40,562 nucleotides of DNA. Source: Phycisphaeraceae bacterium. Its GTDB lineage: Bacteria > Planctomycetota > Phycisphaerae > Phycisphaerales > UBA1924. The notes beneath the pieces are model-generated. The model did not search any database, was not told the origin of the DNA, and worked only from the letters and a program-made list of their open reading frames with translations. The stretch is from NCBI GenBank assembly GCA_021299385.1, contig JAJTGZ010000013.1, positions 1 to 40,562 of the forward strand, written 5' to 3'. Position numbers and translations under genes: made by a program. Shown one piece after another: positions 1 through 8,686 of this stretch (the stretch's first letter is position 1; each line of letters starts with the position of its first letter).

Positions 1-859
1 TGCCCGAGGCATCAAAGCCCGATGGACCAGTCGTCATGCTGTCTTCCATCGCGATCGACGCCCAGGGCTGGAAATCGGCCTTGGCGTTGTCGCCCTTGTT
101 CAAGAAGACGTCGCTGCCACCCTTGTCGTTCATCATCGACGCGCCGCGGACGTTGAAATCATCGTCGGTCAGGAACCCGGCCCACTCGTCGTTGGTTGTC
201 ACCAGCGTCAACTTGCCCGTGGCGATCTCCAGGCGGTGGAGATCGTGAAACTCGGGGTTGCGGTTGTTCAGCCCGATGAGCACCTCGCCGGGGAACTTGC
301 TGCTGACGGCCTCGATCTGCGCCGCCGGGCGCAGGGGCTTGCCGTTGGGCTGCATGATCGCCTTGCCGTCGGGGCCTTTGATCTCCTCGATCGGCGTCAG
401 GTCGCGGGCGTCGGGGTTCGCCGCGGTAACGTCCACGGCGTAAACCTTCCAGTTCTCATCGCCGCCCAGGTCCTGGGTATAAAGCACATGCCTGCCGTCG
501 TACGCCCAGAAATAGTTGCGGATGCCACGCTTGGTGTCGCTGGTAACCGCACGCGCCTTGTCGATCTGCCCGATCGGGGCGACGAAGATGTTCATCACGC
601 CGTTGAGCGGGGCGATGAAACTGATGAACTTCCCATCGTGCGAGACACGACCGGCCGAGCGCTCAGGGTTCCCAAAGAGGATCTCACGGGGGATCAACAT
701 CGTCTTCTCCACTTCAGCAACCTTGGCCACGGGTGCCGGATCGGCCGCCGGCGGCGCGGCGAAGGTTGCACCACCCATCAGCACACCCGCCGTGAGCGCG
801 AGCATCGCGCCGGCACCGATACGGGTCAGATCAACACGCTCGCCTTGGCAGATTTTCAC
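1..859 (-). CDS. S9 family peptidase (prolyl oligopeptidase-type), N-terminal part only
   Basis: Partial gene: the 3' end lies beyond the left edge of the window, so about 286 N-terminal residues are visible. The start is GTG at 859, chosen because a GGAGG Shine-Dalgarno (867-871) sits 7 nt upstream. Residues 15-35 form a signal peptide ending near TFAAPP, so the protein is exported. The mature part has the repeating beta-strand pattern of an N-terminal propeller, with phrases typical of S9 peptidases such as SHDGKFISF, WAYDGRHVLYTQD and GGDENWKVYAVD. The catalytic Ser/Asp/His alpha/beta-hydrolase domain would follow but is not in view, so catalytic residues cannot be checked. By family, such enzymes cleave oligopeptides in the periplasm or outside the cell. 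A TolB-like propeller protein without the hydrolase is the main alternative. Confidence 0.85.
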   Translation of the reverse strand, partial: MKICQGERVDLTRIGAGAMLALTAGVLMGGATFAAPPAADPAPVAKVAEVEKTMLIPREILFGNPERSAGRVSHDGKFISFIAPLNGVMNIFVAPIGQIDKARAVTSDTKRGIRNYFWAYDGRHVLYTQDLGGDENWKVYAVDVTAANPDARDLTPIEEIKGPDGKAIMQPNGKPLRPAAQIEAVSSKFPGEVLIGLNNRNPEFHDLHRLEIATGKLTLVTTNDEWAGFLTDDDFNVRGASMMNDKGGSDVFLNKGDNAKADFQPWASIAMEDSMTTGPSGFDASG

Positions 860-964
860 GTTGTGGCCTCCATAGGTGCAGACGCACGCCCGGCCCACGC
901 CCAGACCGCACGGCTAACGCAACAACTGTAGCAACAAGCGGCACGCGCACCACACCGGGCGAAC

Positions 965-1465
965 CTAATACCCAGGCCTTGGACGACCGGGTGGCTCTTT
1001 GCCCCCCTGCCCGTTGGCGTTTATTTTGTCGTACCCCAAGATCGCCAGCATCGCCCGCAGCAGCTGCCGGCTCTCGGGCTCGTTCCCCCAGGGCTGGACA
1101 TGCACCTGCAATCGCGTCTTGTCGATCGACGACTCGATCTCGATGACCGTCCTTTCAAATAAACCCGCACCACCCAGCCGGCCGATCACCCGCGAGGGGT
1201 CCTGCCGAGGGCCGATGCCAGAGTCAAGCACATACCCCCGCCCCCGCAACGCCCCCTCCGCGGCGGTAACCAGTTGATCCGGCGTGTAGATCGGGGCGAT
1301 CTCCGTCCAAACCCTCCCACCCGACGACGTCGCCTTCACACCCGACCCATCCAACTCAATCGGCGGCGGCGCCTTGCATGCCACCAACACGACTGCGAGC
1401 ACCAACAGCACCGCCGACGGCCGCAGCGCGTTGATGATCTTGGCATGTCGCACGGGCATCTCCAT
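965..1465 (-). CDS. Small predicted lipoprotein
   Basis: A 166-residue protein that I do not recognise. It starts with a short basic stretch, a hydrophobic segment (about residues 16-28) and a lipobox-like LVAC, so it is probably a lipid-anchored envelope protein with Cys at about residue 30. The mature part has a region (RVWTEIAPIYTPDQLV then AAEGALRGRGYVL) that reads like a small alpha/beta domain, and a Pro/Gly-rich tail. It lies 62 bp downstream of lnt on the same strand and could be cotranscribed with it. The start is uncertain: ATG at 1465 has no good ribosome site, whereas GTG at 1453 has GGAG 6 nt upstream and still leaves a complete signal. Function unknown. Confidence 0.75.
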   Translation of the reverse strand: MEMPVRHAKIINALRPSAVLLVLAVVLVACKAPPPIELDGSGVKATSSGGRVWTEIAPIYTPDQLVTAAEGALRGRGYVLDSGIGPRQDPSRVIGRLGGAGLFERTVIEIESSIDKTRLQVHVQPWGNEPESRQLLRAMLAILGYDKINANGQGGKEPPGRPRPGY

Positions 1466-1527
1466 CGGTGCACCCCGCTATCGGCCCGCACAACCCCAGG
1501 CCTAGAGATTCCAAACCCCTGTTGCTC

Positions 1528-3378
1528 TTACACCTTCTTGCCGCGCCTCCAACGAACCCTCGGCCACGGCCCCGCGACCACCCCCAGCACCACCACACCC
1601 ACGCCACCAAAACCCATCAGCAAGAGCAGCATCGGCCCGATGCTCGCATAGACCGGTAGCCCCACCTGGGCAAAGGGCATCTCCGCCGTCATCACACCTT
1701 CGCTGAAGATTGCGTCCTTGTCCGAATCCAACCTCCGGTGCAGCACGCTCCCGTTGGCGTCGATGACGCACGAGATGCCGGTGTTGGCCGCCCGCAGGAT
1801 CGGCGTGCCCAGTTCCGCCGCACGCCAGCGTGCGCTGAGCAAGAACAACTCGCGCCCAACCCGGCTGTTATGAAACCACCCGTCGTTGCTCACGTTGACC
1901 AAAAAATCCACCCGCCGCTCACCTGACTCATCGACCACCAACCGCCTGCACGAGCGGTCGTACGCCACCTCAAAGCAGATCGGCGTGCCGAGGCGCAACT
2001 TGATCGACCGTCCCGCCGAGGTCGTAAACGGCAGTTCAAACGTCCGCGCCACGCTCCCCGTCGAAAGATTAAACGCCATCCCCGTCCCACCCAAATCTGC
2101 CACAAACCGCTGCGCCGCCGCCGAGCGCCACGCCAGCGGGATGTACTCCCCAAACGGCATCAGGTCGATCTTGTCATACCGCTTAGGCTGCACGCTCCCA
2201 TCGCGCACCAGCAGCACGCTGTTGTACCACGCCTTCGCCTCCGACCGCACGCGCCCATCCTCCTGCCAGTACCGCAGCCCATCGGCCGCGATCGATCCGA
2301 CAAGCATCGGCACGCCCACGCCGAGCTGCTGTTTTGTCAACGCATCGGCAAAGGCCGTTGCCGCCAAGGTCTGCCCCCCCGGCAGGTTGTAATGTAGATC
2401 AGCCGACCGCTGCACCTCCACCGCCTCGGGGTTGAGCGCATCACCCGGGAACATCGTCTCGGGCCAAACAATCAACCCGGGCCTCAGCGCCGGCGTCGGC
2501 GCTGCAACCCCGTCCACCGGCGTCTCGATAGCATCCGCCGAGACCTCTGCCGCGGGCGGCACTCGACCAGCAAACGCTGTCAGCCCCAACCAGTTGACAT
2601 GGCTCCGCCACCGATCTGTTACCGGCCAGGCCAGTTTGTTGCTCTGCGGCAGGTTCGTCTGCACCACCGCCACGCGCACCGTCTCGACTGGCCGCCGCGT
2701 CGGTGGCGCGAGCGCAAGCATCGCCGCCATCACCAGTATCACCACCATCCCCACCACCACATTGAACTTGCTCGCCCCGCCCACCCTCCCCCGCCCGGCC
2801 ACGTCCAGCACGCCCGACACAATCAGCATCAACACCAAACCCACACCATACTGCCCCACCACGCTCGCCAGCAGCCCAGGCCCCCCGTCGCGCGTAAAGG
2901 CATGCCCGATCAGCAGCCACGAGAACCCGCCGAGGAGCACCTCCCCGCGCAGCACCTCCAGCCCCGCCCACAACACCGGCACATACGCGCACATCCAAAC
3001 CCGCGGCCAGCGCTTCATCACACGCGCTGCGCACCAGACGAACACCGCCGGGAACGCCGCGAGATACAACAACACCGGCACAAACCCCACCGCCGTCGTC
3101 TGCCACAAAAAGCTGTACACCATCCCCAGCACCGGCAACGTCCCCAGCCCAAAGCAAACCGCCCCCAACCACCCCCTTGCATGTCTACTCAACTGCACCG
3201 CCGAGAGCACCAGCGTGATCGCGCCGAGCGTCCCCAACAGGTGCGCAAACGGAATCCCCCGAGCCGCGGCACAAACCCCACCAACCCACCCCAGCGAAGC
3301 CAACAGACCAAAGGCCGCAAAGTACAAACACGCCCGTACGGGTGCTGGCAACGTCAATCTCGCAGACTCTGTTGGCAT
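1528..3378 (-). CDS. lnt: Apolipoprotein N-acyltransferase
   Basis: A 616-residue inner-membrane enzyme that adds the third acyl chain to the N-terminal Cys of lipoproteins, the last step of lipoprotein maturation. About eight hydrophobic segments occupy residues 15-225. They are followed by a nitrilase-like periplasmic domain (about 232-560) and a final membrane helix (about 573-602). The Glu-Lys-Cys catalytic triad of the family is visible: E307 in IVWPETMFP, K403 in YDKIDLMPFGEYIP and C468 in GTPICFEVAYD. The motif VSNDGWF (496-502) is also intact. The protein is longer than the usual 500-530 residues, partly through an extra stretch around 270-300. It is transcribed divergently from xseA, with 121 bp between the starts. 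The lipoprotein gene downstream would be one of many substrates. Confidence 0.95.
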   Translation of the reverse strand: MPTESARLTLPAPVRACLYFAAFGLLASLGWVGGVCAAARGIPFAHLLGTLGAITLVLSAVQLSRHARGWLGAVCFGLGTLPVLGMVYSFLWQTTAVGFVPVLLYLAAFPAVFVWCAARVMKRWPRVWMCAYVPVLWAGLEVLRGEVLLGGFSWLLIGHAFTRDGGPGLLASVVGQYGVGLVLMLIVSGVLDVAGRGRVGGASKFNVVVGMVVILVMAAMLALAPPTRRPVETVRVAVVQTNLPQSNKLAWPVTDRWRSHVNWLGLTAFAGRVPPAAEVSADAIETPVDGVAAPTPALRPGLIVWPETMFPGDALNPEAVEVQRSADLHYNLPGGQTLAATAFADALTKQQLGVGVPMLVGSIAADGLRYWQEDGRVRSEAKAWYNSVLLVRDGSVQPKRYDKIDLMPFGEYIPLAWRSAAAQRFVADLGGTGMAFNLSTGSVARTFELPFTTSAGRSIKLRLGTPICFEVAYDRSCRRLVVDESGERRVDFLVNVSNDGWFHNSRVGRELFLLSARWRAAELGTPILRAANTGISCVIDANGSVLHRRLDSDKDAIFSEGVMTAEMPFAQVGLPVYASIGPMLLLLMGFGGVGVVVLGVVAGPWPRVRWRRGKKV

Positions 3379-3499
3379 ACCACGAGGTTACCTCCCCCGC
3401 CCACGCAGACCAAGTACGCACAGACCACGCCCCCACGCTTGCACCCCCCACCCCCCACTACCATCCCCCGTGGCACGCCTCCCCTTTGACCCCGCCAAG

Positions 3500-4981
3500 A
3501 TGCTCCACGCACGCGAGCCGGCCGAGGCCAAGCCGCAACCCGCCACAACACCCGCCCAAGCCTCGTTGAGCGTCTCACAACTGGCCGCGCTCATCGGTCA
3601 GGCGATCGACGGCACCTTCGCCGGCCCCGTCCGCGTTGTCGGCGAGGTCAGCAACTTCAACCACCGCACGCACTGGTACTTCGCGATCAAAGATGCCGGC
3701 TCAGTGCTCAACTGCGTGATGTTCGCCGGGCGTGCCAGGGCCGCGGGCTTCACGCCCGAGCAGGGCCAGCAGGTCCTGCTCACCGCCACCATCGAGTTCT
3801 ATGAGCCTCAGGGCAAACTCACACTCAACGTCGAGAAGATCGAGCCAGTCGGCGCCGGCGCCCTCGAACTGCAACTGAAAAAACTCGTCGAAGAGCTCCG
3901 CCAGCTCGGGTGGCTCGAAGCGGCCCGCAAGCGCCCGCTGCCGATCCTCCCCCGTCGCGTCGCCGTCATCACCAGCCGCAAAGGTGCGGCACTGCAAGAC
4001 GTGCTCGACACGATGCGCAAACGCTGCCCCGCCGTGGACGTTGCCCTCATCGACGTGCTCGTGCAAGGCCCCGCCGCGGCACCTGCGATCGCGCAGGCCA
4101 TCGACTGGGCCTCCCAGCACGCCGCGGAACTCTCCCTCGACGCCCTCCTGCTCACGCGTGGCGGGGGCTCGATCGAGGACCTCTGGGCCTTCAACGAGCG
4201 CGAAGTGGCCCGCGCGATCGTCGGCTGCTCGATCCCCGTCGTTGCCGCCATCGGGCACGAGACCGATACCACTATCGCCGAACTCGTTGCAGACCTCCGC
4301 TGCGCCACGCCCACCCAGGCGGCCATGGCCATCACGCCCGACGCCTCGGCCCTGGCCCGCCAACTCATCGCCACCGGCAAACGCCTGACACTGCTCGCCA
4401 AACGAACCCTCAGCGCCAGCCGCGAGCAGAGAGCCAGCACGCACGCGACGCTCACGGCCTCGACCAAGGCCCGCCTGGCCCTGCTGCACCGCAGGCTGGA
4501 TCAGTCTGCCGTGCGCCTTGAACGCTGCCGGCCAGCGAGCGTCTACGCCCGCAGACAGTCGGCGATCGCGCAGCTGGCCACGCGCCTGCGTGCCGCCGTG
4601 CGCCAGCACCTCCGCGACCGCCAACGCCAAACCGCAACCTCGAGCGCCGAGCTGACAACCACCTACACCCACGCCCTGGCCCGCACGCGCGACCACCTTG
4701 CCGGCATGGCCAGGCAACTCCAACTCGTCGGCCCCGAGCAGGTCCTCCAGCGTGGCTATTCGATCACGCTCAGCAAGGATGGCCAGGTCATCCGCACACC
4801 CGCCGACGTCGCACCGGGCCAGCAGATGCTCACGCGACTGGCCGAGGGTGAGATCACCAGCGTCGTCGGCACCACCCTGCTCGTCCCCCTGCCGCGCCCG
4901 CGGCGCAAAAAGCCATCCCCAGAACCCGGCCCCGGCCTGTTCGGCGCGCAAGAGGGTGGCGATGCACTTGGGCTACGATAA
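3500..4981 (+). CDS. xseA: Exodeoxyribonuclease VII large subunit
   Basis: A 493-residue catalytic subunit of the single-strand exonuclease VII. The N-terminal OB-fold (about residues 22-115) contains VRVVGEVSNF and HWYFAIKD. The nuclease core follows, with VAVITSRKGAALQD (154-167), TRGGGSIEDLWAFNE (219-233) and IGHETDTTIAELVADLRC (251-268), then TPTQAA. A long helical region (about 290-430) corresponds to the coiled coil that binds the small subunit. An open frame runs far upstream but is antisense to lnt and shows no homology. ATG 3500 is the best start, with GTG 3470 as an in-frame alternative. Neither has a clear Shine-Dalgarno. The small subunit gene xseB, often next door, is not in the window. 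Confidence 0.95.
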   Translation: MLHAREPAEAKPQPATTPAQASLSVSQLAALIGQAIDGTFAGPVRVVGEVSNFNHRTHWYFAIKDAGSVLNCVMFAGRARAAGFTPEQGQQVLLTATIEFYEPQGKLTLNVEKIEPVGAGALELQLKKLVEELRQLGWLEAARKRPLPILPRRVAVITSRKGAALQDVLDTMRKRCPAVDVALIDVLVQGPAAAPAIAQAIDWASQHAAELSLDALLLTRGGGSIEDLWAFNEREVARAIVGCSIPVVAAIGHETDTTIAELVADLRCATPTQAAMAITPDASALARQLIATGKRLTLLAKRTLSASREQRASTHATLTASTKARLALLHRRLDQSAVRLERCRPASVYARRQSAIAQLATRLRAAVRQHLRDRQRQTATSSAELTTTYTHALARTRDHLAGMARQLQLVGPEQVLQRGYSITLSKDGQVIRTPADVAPGQQMLTRLAEGEITSVVGTTLLVPLPRPRRKKPSPEPGPGLFGAQEGGDALGLR

Positions 4982-5097
4982 CGCATAGATCGTCGCACAT
5001 CCCCCCGCCCGGCGAGTATCTGCACCCAATAGACGGTTGTTGAATCAATCTTGCGTCGATCCCGCGTCCAAACCCGCACACCGACGAATCCATCCAG

Positions 5098-5103
5098 TAT
5101 ACT
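5098..5103 (+). promoter_or_regulatory. Candidate -10 box for the thioredoxin gene
   Basis: TATACT lies 19 nt upstream of the ATG at 5123, in an intergenic stretch that is otherwise GC-rich. A short leader with a GGAG ribosome site (5112-5115) would follow. No convincing -35 hexamer is found at 17 bp spacing, so this is a partial match. Confidence 0.4.
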
Positions 5104-5122
5104 TTTACAACGGAGCAAGACC

Positions 5123-6301
5123 ATGAAACCGACCCGCACGATCGCCGCTGTTCTTTTGACCCTCGCTGGCCTGACCGCCCCCCTGCTGGCGCAGGGGACC
5201 ACCCCCACGGCCCCGGCGACGATCGACAACACCGACGTCAAGGCCAAGCCCACCCCAGCCGCTGAACCCGTTGCCCCCAAGACGACGCTGGCCGTCGGGG
5301 ACAAGGCACCCGCGCTGGTGGTCGAGAAGTTCCTCAAGGGTGAGCCTGTAACAGCGTTTACACCCGGGAAGGTCTACGTCGTTGAGTTTTGGGCGACGTG
5401 GTGCGGGCCGTGCATCGCCGCCTTCCCGCACCTGAGCAAACTGCAGGCGGAATATAAGGACAAGGGTGTTACGTTCATCGGCGTCAACGTGTGGGAGAGG
5501 CCGTACAACGAGGGGACACTTGATAAGGTGGCCGCGTTTGTCGAGAATCAAGGGGACCGCATGGCCTACACCGTCGCCTTTGACGGCAAGGAAGCCAAGA
5601 CCAACAAGGCGTGGATGGAGGCCGCGGGGCAGAACGGGATTCCGCACGCCTTTATTGTCAACCAGGATGGCATCATCGCGTGGATGGGCCATCCGATGGG
5701 GATGGACGAGCCGCTGAGCAAGATCGTCGCCAATTCATGGAAGATCGAGGACGCCAAGGCCGACGAGGCCAAGGAGAAGGCCAACGAGGCGAAGATCGCT
5801 CTGATCAACAAGAGGATCAACGACGCGATCAAGGCCAAGAACTGGGACGATGCGATGACGGCGATAGACGAACTCAAGGCCCTGATGCCCGCCCAGATGG
5901 CCGGTCGGATGGAGTTCAGCCGCTTCAACCTGCTGCTGACGCGCGCGAACCAGCCCGAGCGGGCGTACGCGATGAAAGAGACGCTGCTAGCAACCAAAGG
6001 TGTCGGCGACAACGCCCAGATTCTCAACGACATCGCCTGGCGCGTCCTTGATGATGAGAAGGTCATCACCCGCAACTTTGACTTCGCCCTGGAACTGGCG
6101 ACCAAGGCCAATGAACTCTCAGGTGGCAAGGACGGGATGATTTTGGACACGCTGGCTCGGGCGCACTTTGAGAAGGGGAACAAGGCCCAGGCGATCGAGC
6201 TGCAGGAGAAGGCCCTCGCGTTGGCCAAGGCGAGCGCCGATGCCGACCCGGAGACGATCGCAAAACTTGAAGCGAACCTCAAGCGGTATAAGGGCAACTG
6301 A
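5123..6301 (+). CDS. Exported TlpA-like thioredoxin with C-terminal helical repeats
   Basis: A 392-residue protein with a Sec signal peptide (residues 1-24, cleavage near LLAQG) and a Pro/Ala-rich linker. A TlpA/ResA-type thioredoxin domain covers about 52-210. The active site WCGPC is at 93-97 and the cis-Pro region is NGIPHAFIV. It is followed by a Lys/Ala/Glu-rich helical region (about 215-392) that resembles TPR repeats, for example LDTLARAHFEKGNKAQAIELQEKAL near the end. By family it is a periplasmic thiol-disulfide oxidoreductase, for instance in cytochrome c or disulfide handling; the partner is unknown. ATG 5123 has GGAG 7-8 nt upstream. It stands between xseA and the prepilin peptidase gene, with only 72 bp before the latter, so cotranscription is possible. 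Confidence 0.88.
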   Translation: MKPTRTIAAVLLTLAGLTAPLLAQGTTPTAPATIDNTDVKAKPTPAAEPVAPKTTLAVGDKAPALVVEKFLKGEPVTAFTPGKVYVVEFWATWCGPCIAAFPHLSKLQAEYKDKGVTFIGVNVWERPYNEGTLDKVAAFVENQGDRMAYTVAFDGKEAKTNKAWMEAAGQNGIPHAFIVNQDGIIAWMGHPMGMDEPLSKIVANSWKIEDAKADEAKEKANEAKIALINKRINDAIKAKNWDDAMTAIDELKALMPAQMAGRMEFSRFNLLLTRANQPERAYAMKETLLATKGVGDNAQILNDIAWRVLDDEKVITRNFDFALELATKANELSGGKDGMILDTLARAHFEKGNKAQAIELQEKALALAKASADADPETIAKLEANLKRYKGN

Positions 6302-6373
6302 GCCAATTTGTCCCGGCTGGGCCAGATGGCTGTGCTCACCTGGCCGGGGTGGTCGAGCCGATATCCGCAGGCA

Positions 6374-7741
6374 ATGGACGCCGACGCTGCACTCTGGTTG
6401 CTCTCGCTGGTCCCGCTGGCGTTTGTTGTTGCGTTGGGGTGCTGTGTTGGATCGTTGATCAATGTCTTGGTCTACCGGATGCCTCTTGGGCTGGGGGTGG
6501 TTACGCCGGCGAGCAGGTGCCCGATGTGCCAGACGAGGCTGACGTGGCGTGAGAACATCCCGGTGCTGGGGTGGTTGCTCTTGGGGGGGCGGTGTAGGTT
6601 CTGCCGGTGCCGGATCAGCGGGACGTACCCGGCGGTGGAGTTGTGCGTTGGGGTGCTCTTTGGGGTGGTGTGGGTGGTCTGCTACATGCTGCCGCATGGG
6701 ACGACGGTGCTGGGGGTGCCGGTCTACATGCTCACGCCCGACTGGGCGAAGAACACTTGGCAGTACACGTGGCCGATCTACGGCGTCATCGTCGGGCTGC
6801 TCTCATGCCTGCTAGCGATGACGATCATCGATGCCAAGACGTTTATGATCCCCCTAGCACTGCCCTGGACGGCGGCTGTGATCGGGCTGCTCGGGCATGT
6901 GGGGGGTGTGTTCTATCTGCACCTGCTGGGTAGGCCGATGCTGGGAAACACGGCGGGGGATATGGGGGGGACCAAGTGGTGGTGGGCGATCCCGACGCCG
7001 ACGCCCTCGATGGAGATGTTTGGCGGGTGGTGGTGGTGGATCGGGGCGTCGATCGGGGCGGTGGTGGGGCTTGGGGTGGGGCTGCTGCTGCTGCGGGCGG
7101 GGGTGATCGGGCGGAGCTTTGCGGGGTATGAGGCGTGGGAGAAGGAGCAGCTCGAGAAGCAGGCCGTCGCGGGGACGCACCAGCCCGGCAATGACGACCC
7201 GACGGTGCTCTGGACGGCCTATCCGCACGCCCGGCGTGAGATGGTCAAGGAGTGCGCGTTCCTGGCCCCGGCGGGAGTGCTCGGTGCCCTGGGGGGGTGG
7301 TTGTTTGTGAGGCTTTGGGGGGGGAGTGGGAGTGTTGAGGGGAGCATCACGATGGACGGGGCGGTGCCGCCGTTGTGGTTGATTGTGCTGGCGGGGGTGC
7401 TGATGGGGTATCTGATTGGTGGGGGGTTGGTGTGGGGGGTGCGGATTTTGGGCACGCTGGCGTTTGGGAAGGAGGCGATGGGGATGGGGGACGTGCACCT
7501 GATGGCGGGGGTGGGTGCGTGCCTGGGGTGGATTGACTCGACGGTGGCGTTTTTCCTGTCGGCGTTTATCGCGATGGGTTGGACGCTTTTGACGCTGGTG
7601 GGCGGGAGCAGGTTGCGGCGGACGATGCCGTATGGGCCGTGGCTGGCGTTGGCGTCGGCGCTGGTGTTTTTCTTCAAGCCGGGGGTTGAGTGGGGGATTT
7701 CTCATCTGATTGGCTCGCCCGTGCCGATCAATCTGCCTTGA
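6374..7741 (+). CDS. Prepilin peptidase (A24 family), enlarged
   Basis: A 455-residue polytopic membrane protein, much longer than the usual 250-290. The N-terminal part matches type IV prepilin peptidase/N-methyltransferases: GCCVGSLINVLVYRMP (22-37), then the zinc-binding pairs C49-x2-C52 and C74-x2-C77 in the cytosolic loop. The two aspartates of this aspartic protease are visible: D153 in IIDAKTFMIP and D373 in MGMGDVHLMAG. They are about 220 residues apart instead of the usual 60-65, because roughly 155 residues of extra membrane and charged sequence lie between them. The family cleaves leader peptides of type IV pilins and type II secretion pseudopilins and may methylate the new N-terminus. 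ATG 6374 gives the typical family N-terminus. TTG 6308 and ATG 6326 are in-frame alternatives. Confidence 0.9.
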   Translation: MDADAALWLLSLVPLAFVVALGCCVGSLINVLVYRMPLGLGVVTPASRCPMCQTRLTWRENIPVLGWLLLGGRCRFCRCRISGTYPAVELCVGVLFGVVWVVCYMLPHGTTVLGVPVYMLTPDWAKNTWQYTWPIYGVIVGLLSCLLAMTIIDAKTFMIPLALPWTAAVIGLLGHVGGVFYLHLLGRPMLGNTAGDMGGTKWWWAIPTPTPSMEMFGGWWWWIGASIGAVVGLGVGLLLLRAGVIGRSFAGYEAWEKEQLEKQAVAGTHQPGNDDPTVLWTAYPHARREMVKECAFLAPAGVLGALGGWLFVRLWGGSGSVEGSITMDGAVPPLWLIVLAGVLMGYLIGGGLVWGVRILGTLAFGKEAMGMGDVHLMAGVGACLGWIDSTVAFFLSAFIAMGWTLLTLVGGSRLRRTMPYGPWLALASALVFFFKPGVEWGISHLIGSPVPINLP

Positions 7742-7894
7742 AAGTGGAGCAGACAGCACGCCTGGGCTTGGCTTTGGGGCTCTGGCGGGCTAAAACTGCG
7801 GCAACAAACGACCCTGTGGGTGCGCGGAGTGCACACCCTTGCGGCCAATGAAACGCTTCCACACCGGAAGCCATGAGCACATGGAGGTTCTCTT

Positions 7895-8557
7895 ATGCAT
7901 AACTGGATCAAGACACTGGGCATCCTCGCAACGGCAACGGCGTTCCTGGGCGGGTGCGCGGCCAAGAACGACCTGAAGGCGGAGAACGAAAGCCTCCGCA
8001 GCAGCACGGAGGAACTGACCAAGAGCAACGAGGAACTCAACCAGAAGCTCGAACTGGAGCAGGCCGCCAGGCGTGAGGCCGACAGCAAGATGCAAGCACT
8101 CGCGGCGGAGAACACCGCGCTGCGTGGGAATATCGCGGCGATCCCCCAGACGACACCAGAGCGTGGTGGCCGTCCCAACCGCGACACGGCTGGCTCAGAC
8201 GGGCCCCGCCGTGATGTGATCATAACGGTGGCCGGGGACGTGGCGTTTGGCCCTGGGCAGGCGACGCTGACGGCAGCCGGAAAGAGGGAGCTCGACCAGA
8301 TCGCCCGTGATATCAACAGGAAGCACAGCGGCCAGCGGGTGCGCGTGGAGGGTTACACCGACACCGACCCAGTCAAGCGCAGCAAGTGGGGGAGCAACGA
8401 GGCGTTGAGCCAGGCGCGTGCGGACTCGGTGGAGAAGTACCTGGTCAGCAAAGGCGTGTCCAACAGCCGGATCACGGCCGTGGGGATGGGTGCAAAGAAC
8501 CCCAAGGCGACCAAGGCGAGCAGCCGGCGTGTGGAGATCGTGATCGTTGGCGGGTGA
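7895..8557 (+). CDS. OmpA-family (Pal-like) peptidoglycan-binding lipoprotein
   Basis: A 220-residue protein with a signal peptide and lipobox ending in C21 (FLGGC). A predicted coiled coil follows (about 26-78, heptads rich in Glu, Leu and Asn), then a Gly/Arg/Pro linker and a C-terminal OmpA domain (about 107-218). Conserved features of that domain are VEGYTDTDP (151-159), LSQARADSV (171-179) and the closing RRVEIVI. By family it anchors the outer envelope to peptidoglycan, with D156 and R174 as the likely diaminopimelate-binding residues. ATG 7895 has a strong GGAGG 7 nt upstream. It is followed by a strong terminator (8606-8632), so it is probably the last gene of its transcript. The 153-bp leader shows no recognised element. 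Confidence 0.92.
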   Translation: MHNWIKTLGILATATAFLGGCAAKNDLKAENESLRSSTEELTKSNEELNQKLELEQAARREADSKMQALAAENTALRGNIAAIPQTTPERGGRPNRDTAGSDGPRRDVIITVAGDVAFGPGQATLTAAGKRELDQIARDINRKHSGQRVRVEGYTDTDPVKRSKWGSNEALSQARADSVEKYLVSKGVSNSRITAVGMGAKNPKATKASSRRVEIVIVGG

Positions 8558-8605
8558 GCGTCGTGCCTGATCGTGGTTTGCTGAACTGAGAACATTGATT
8601 GCAGC

Positions 8606-8632
8606 AACGCCCCGCATATGCGGGGCGTTTTT
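8606..8632 (+). terminator. Rho-independent terminator after the OmpA-like gene
   Basis: A perfect 24-bp palindrome (8606-8629; arm AACGCCCCGCAT) ends in a run of five T (8628-8632). It lies 48 bp after the stop of the OmpA-like gene and before the next gene on the same strand. Confidence 0.92.
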
Positions 8633-8686
8633 CATTGTGTTGCCATGCCGATTCCCCAAGGGGTGGGGGCCTTACACTTTGGCAGC

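Noticed and set aside
2432-3499. N-terminal extension of the xseA frame by about 356 codons
   Set aside because: It is antisense to lnt, has no family likeness, and the XseA homology begins close to ATG 3500.
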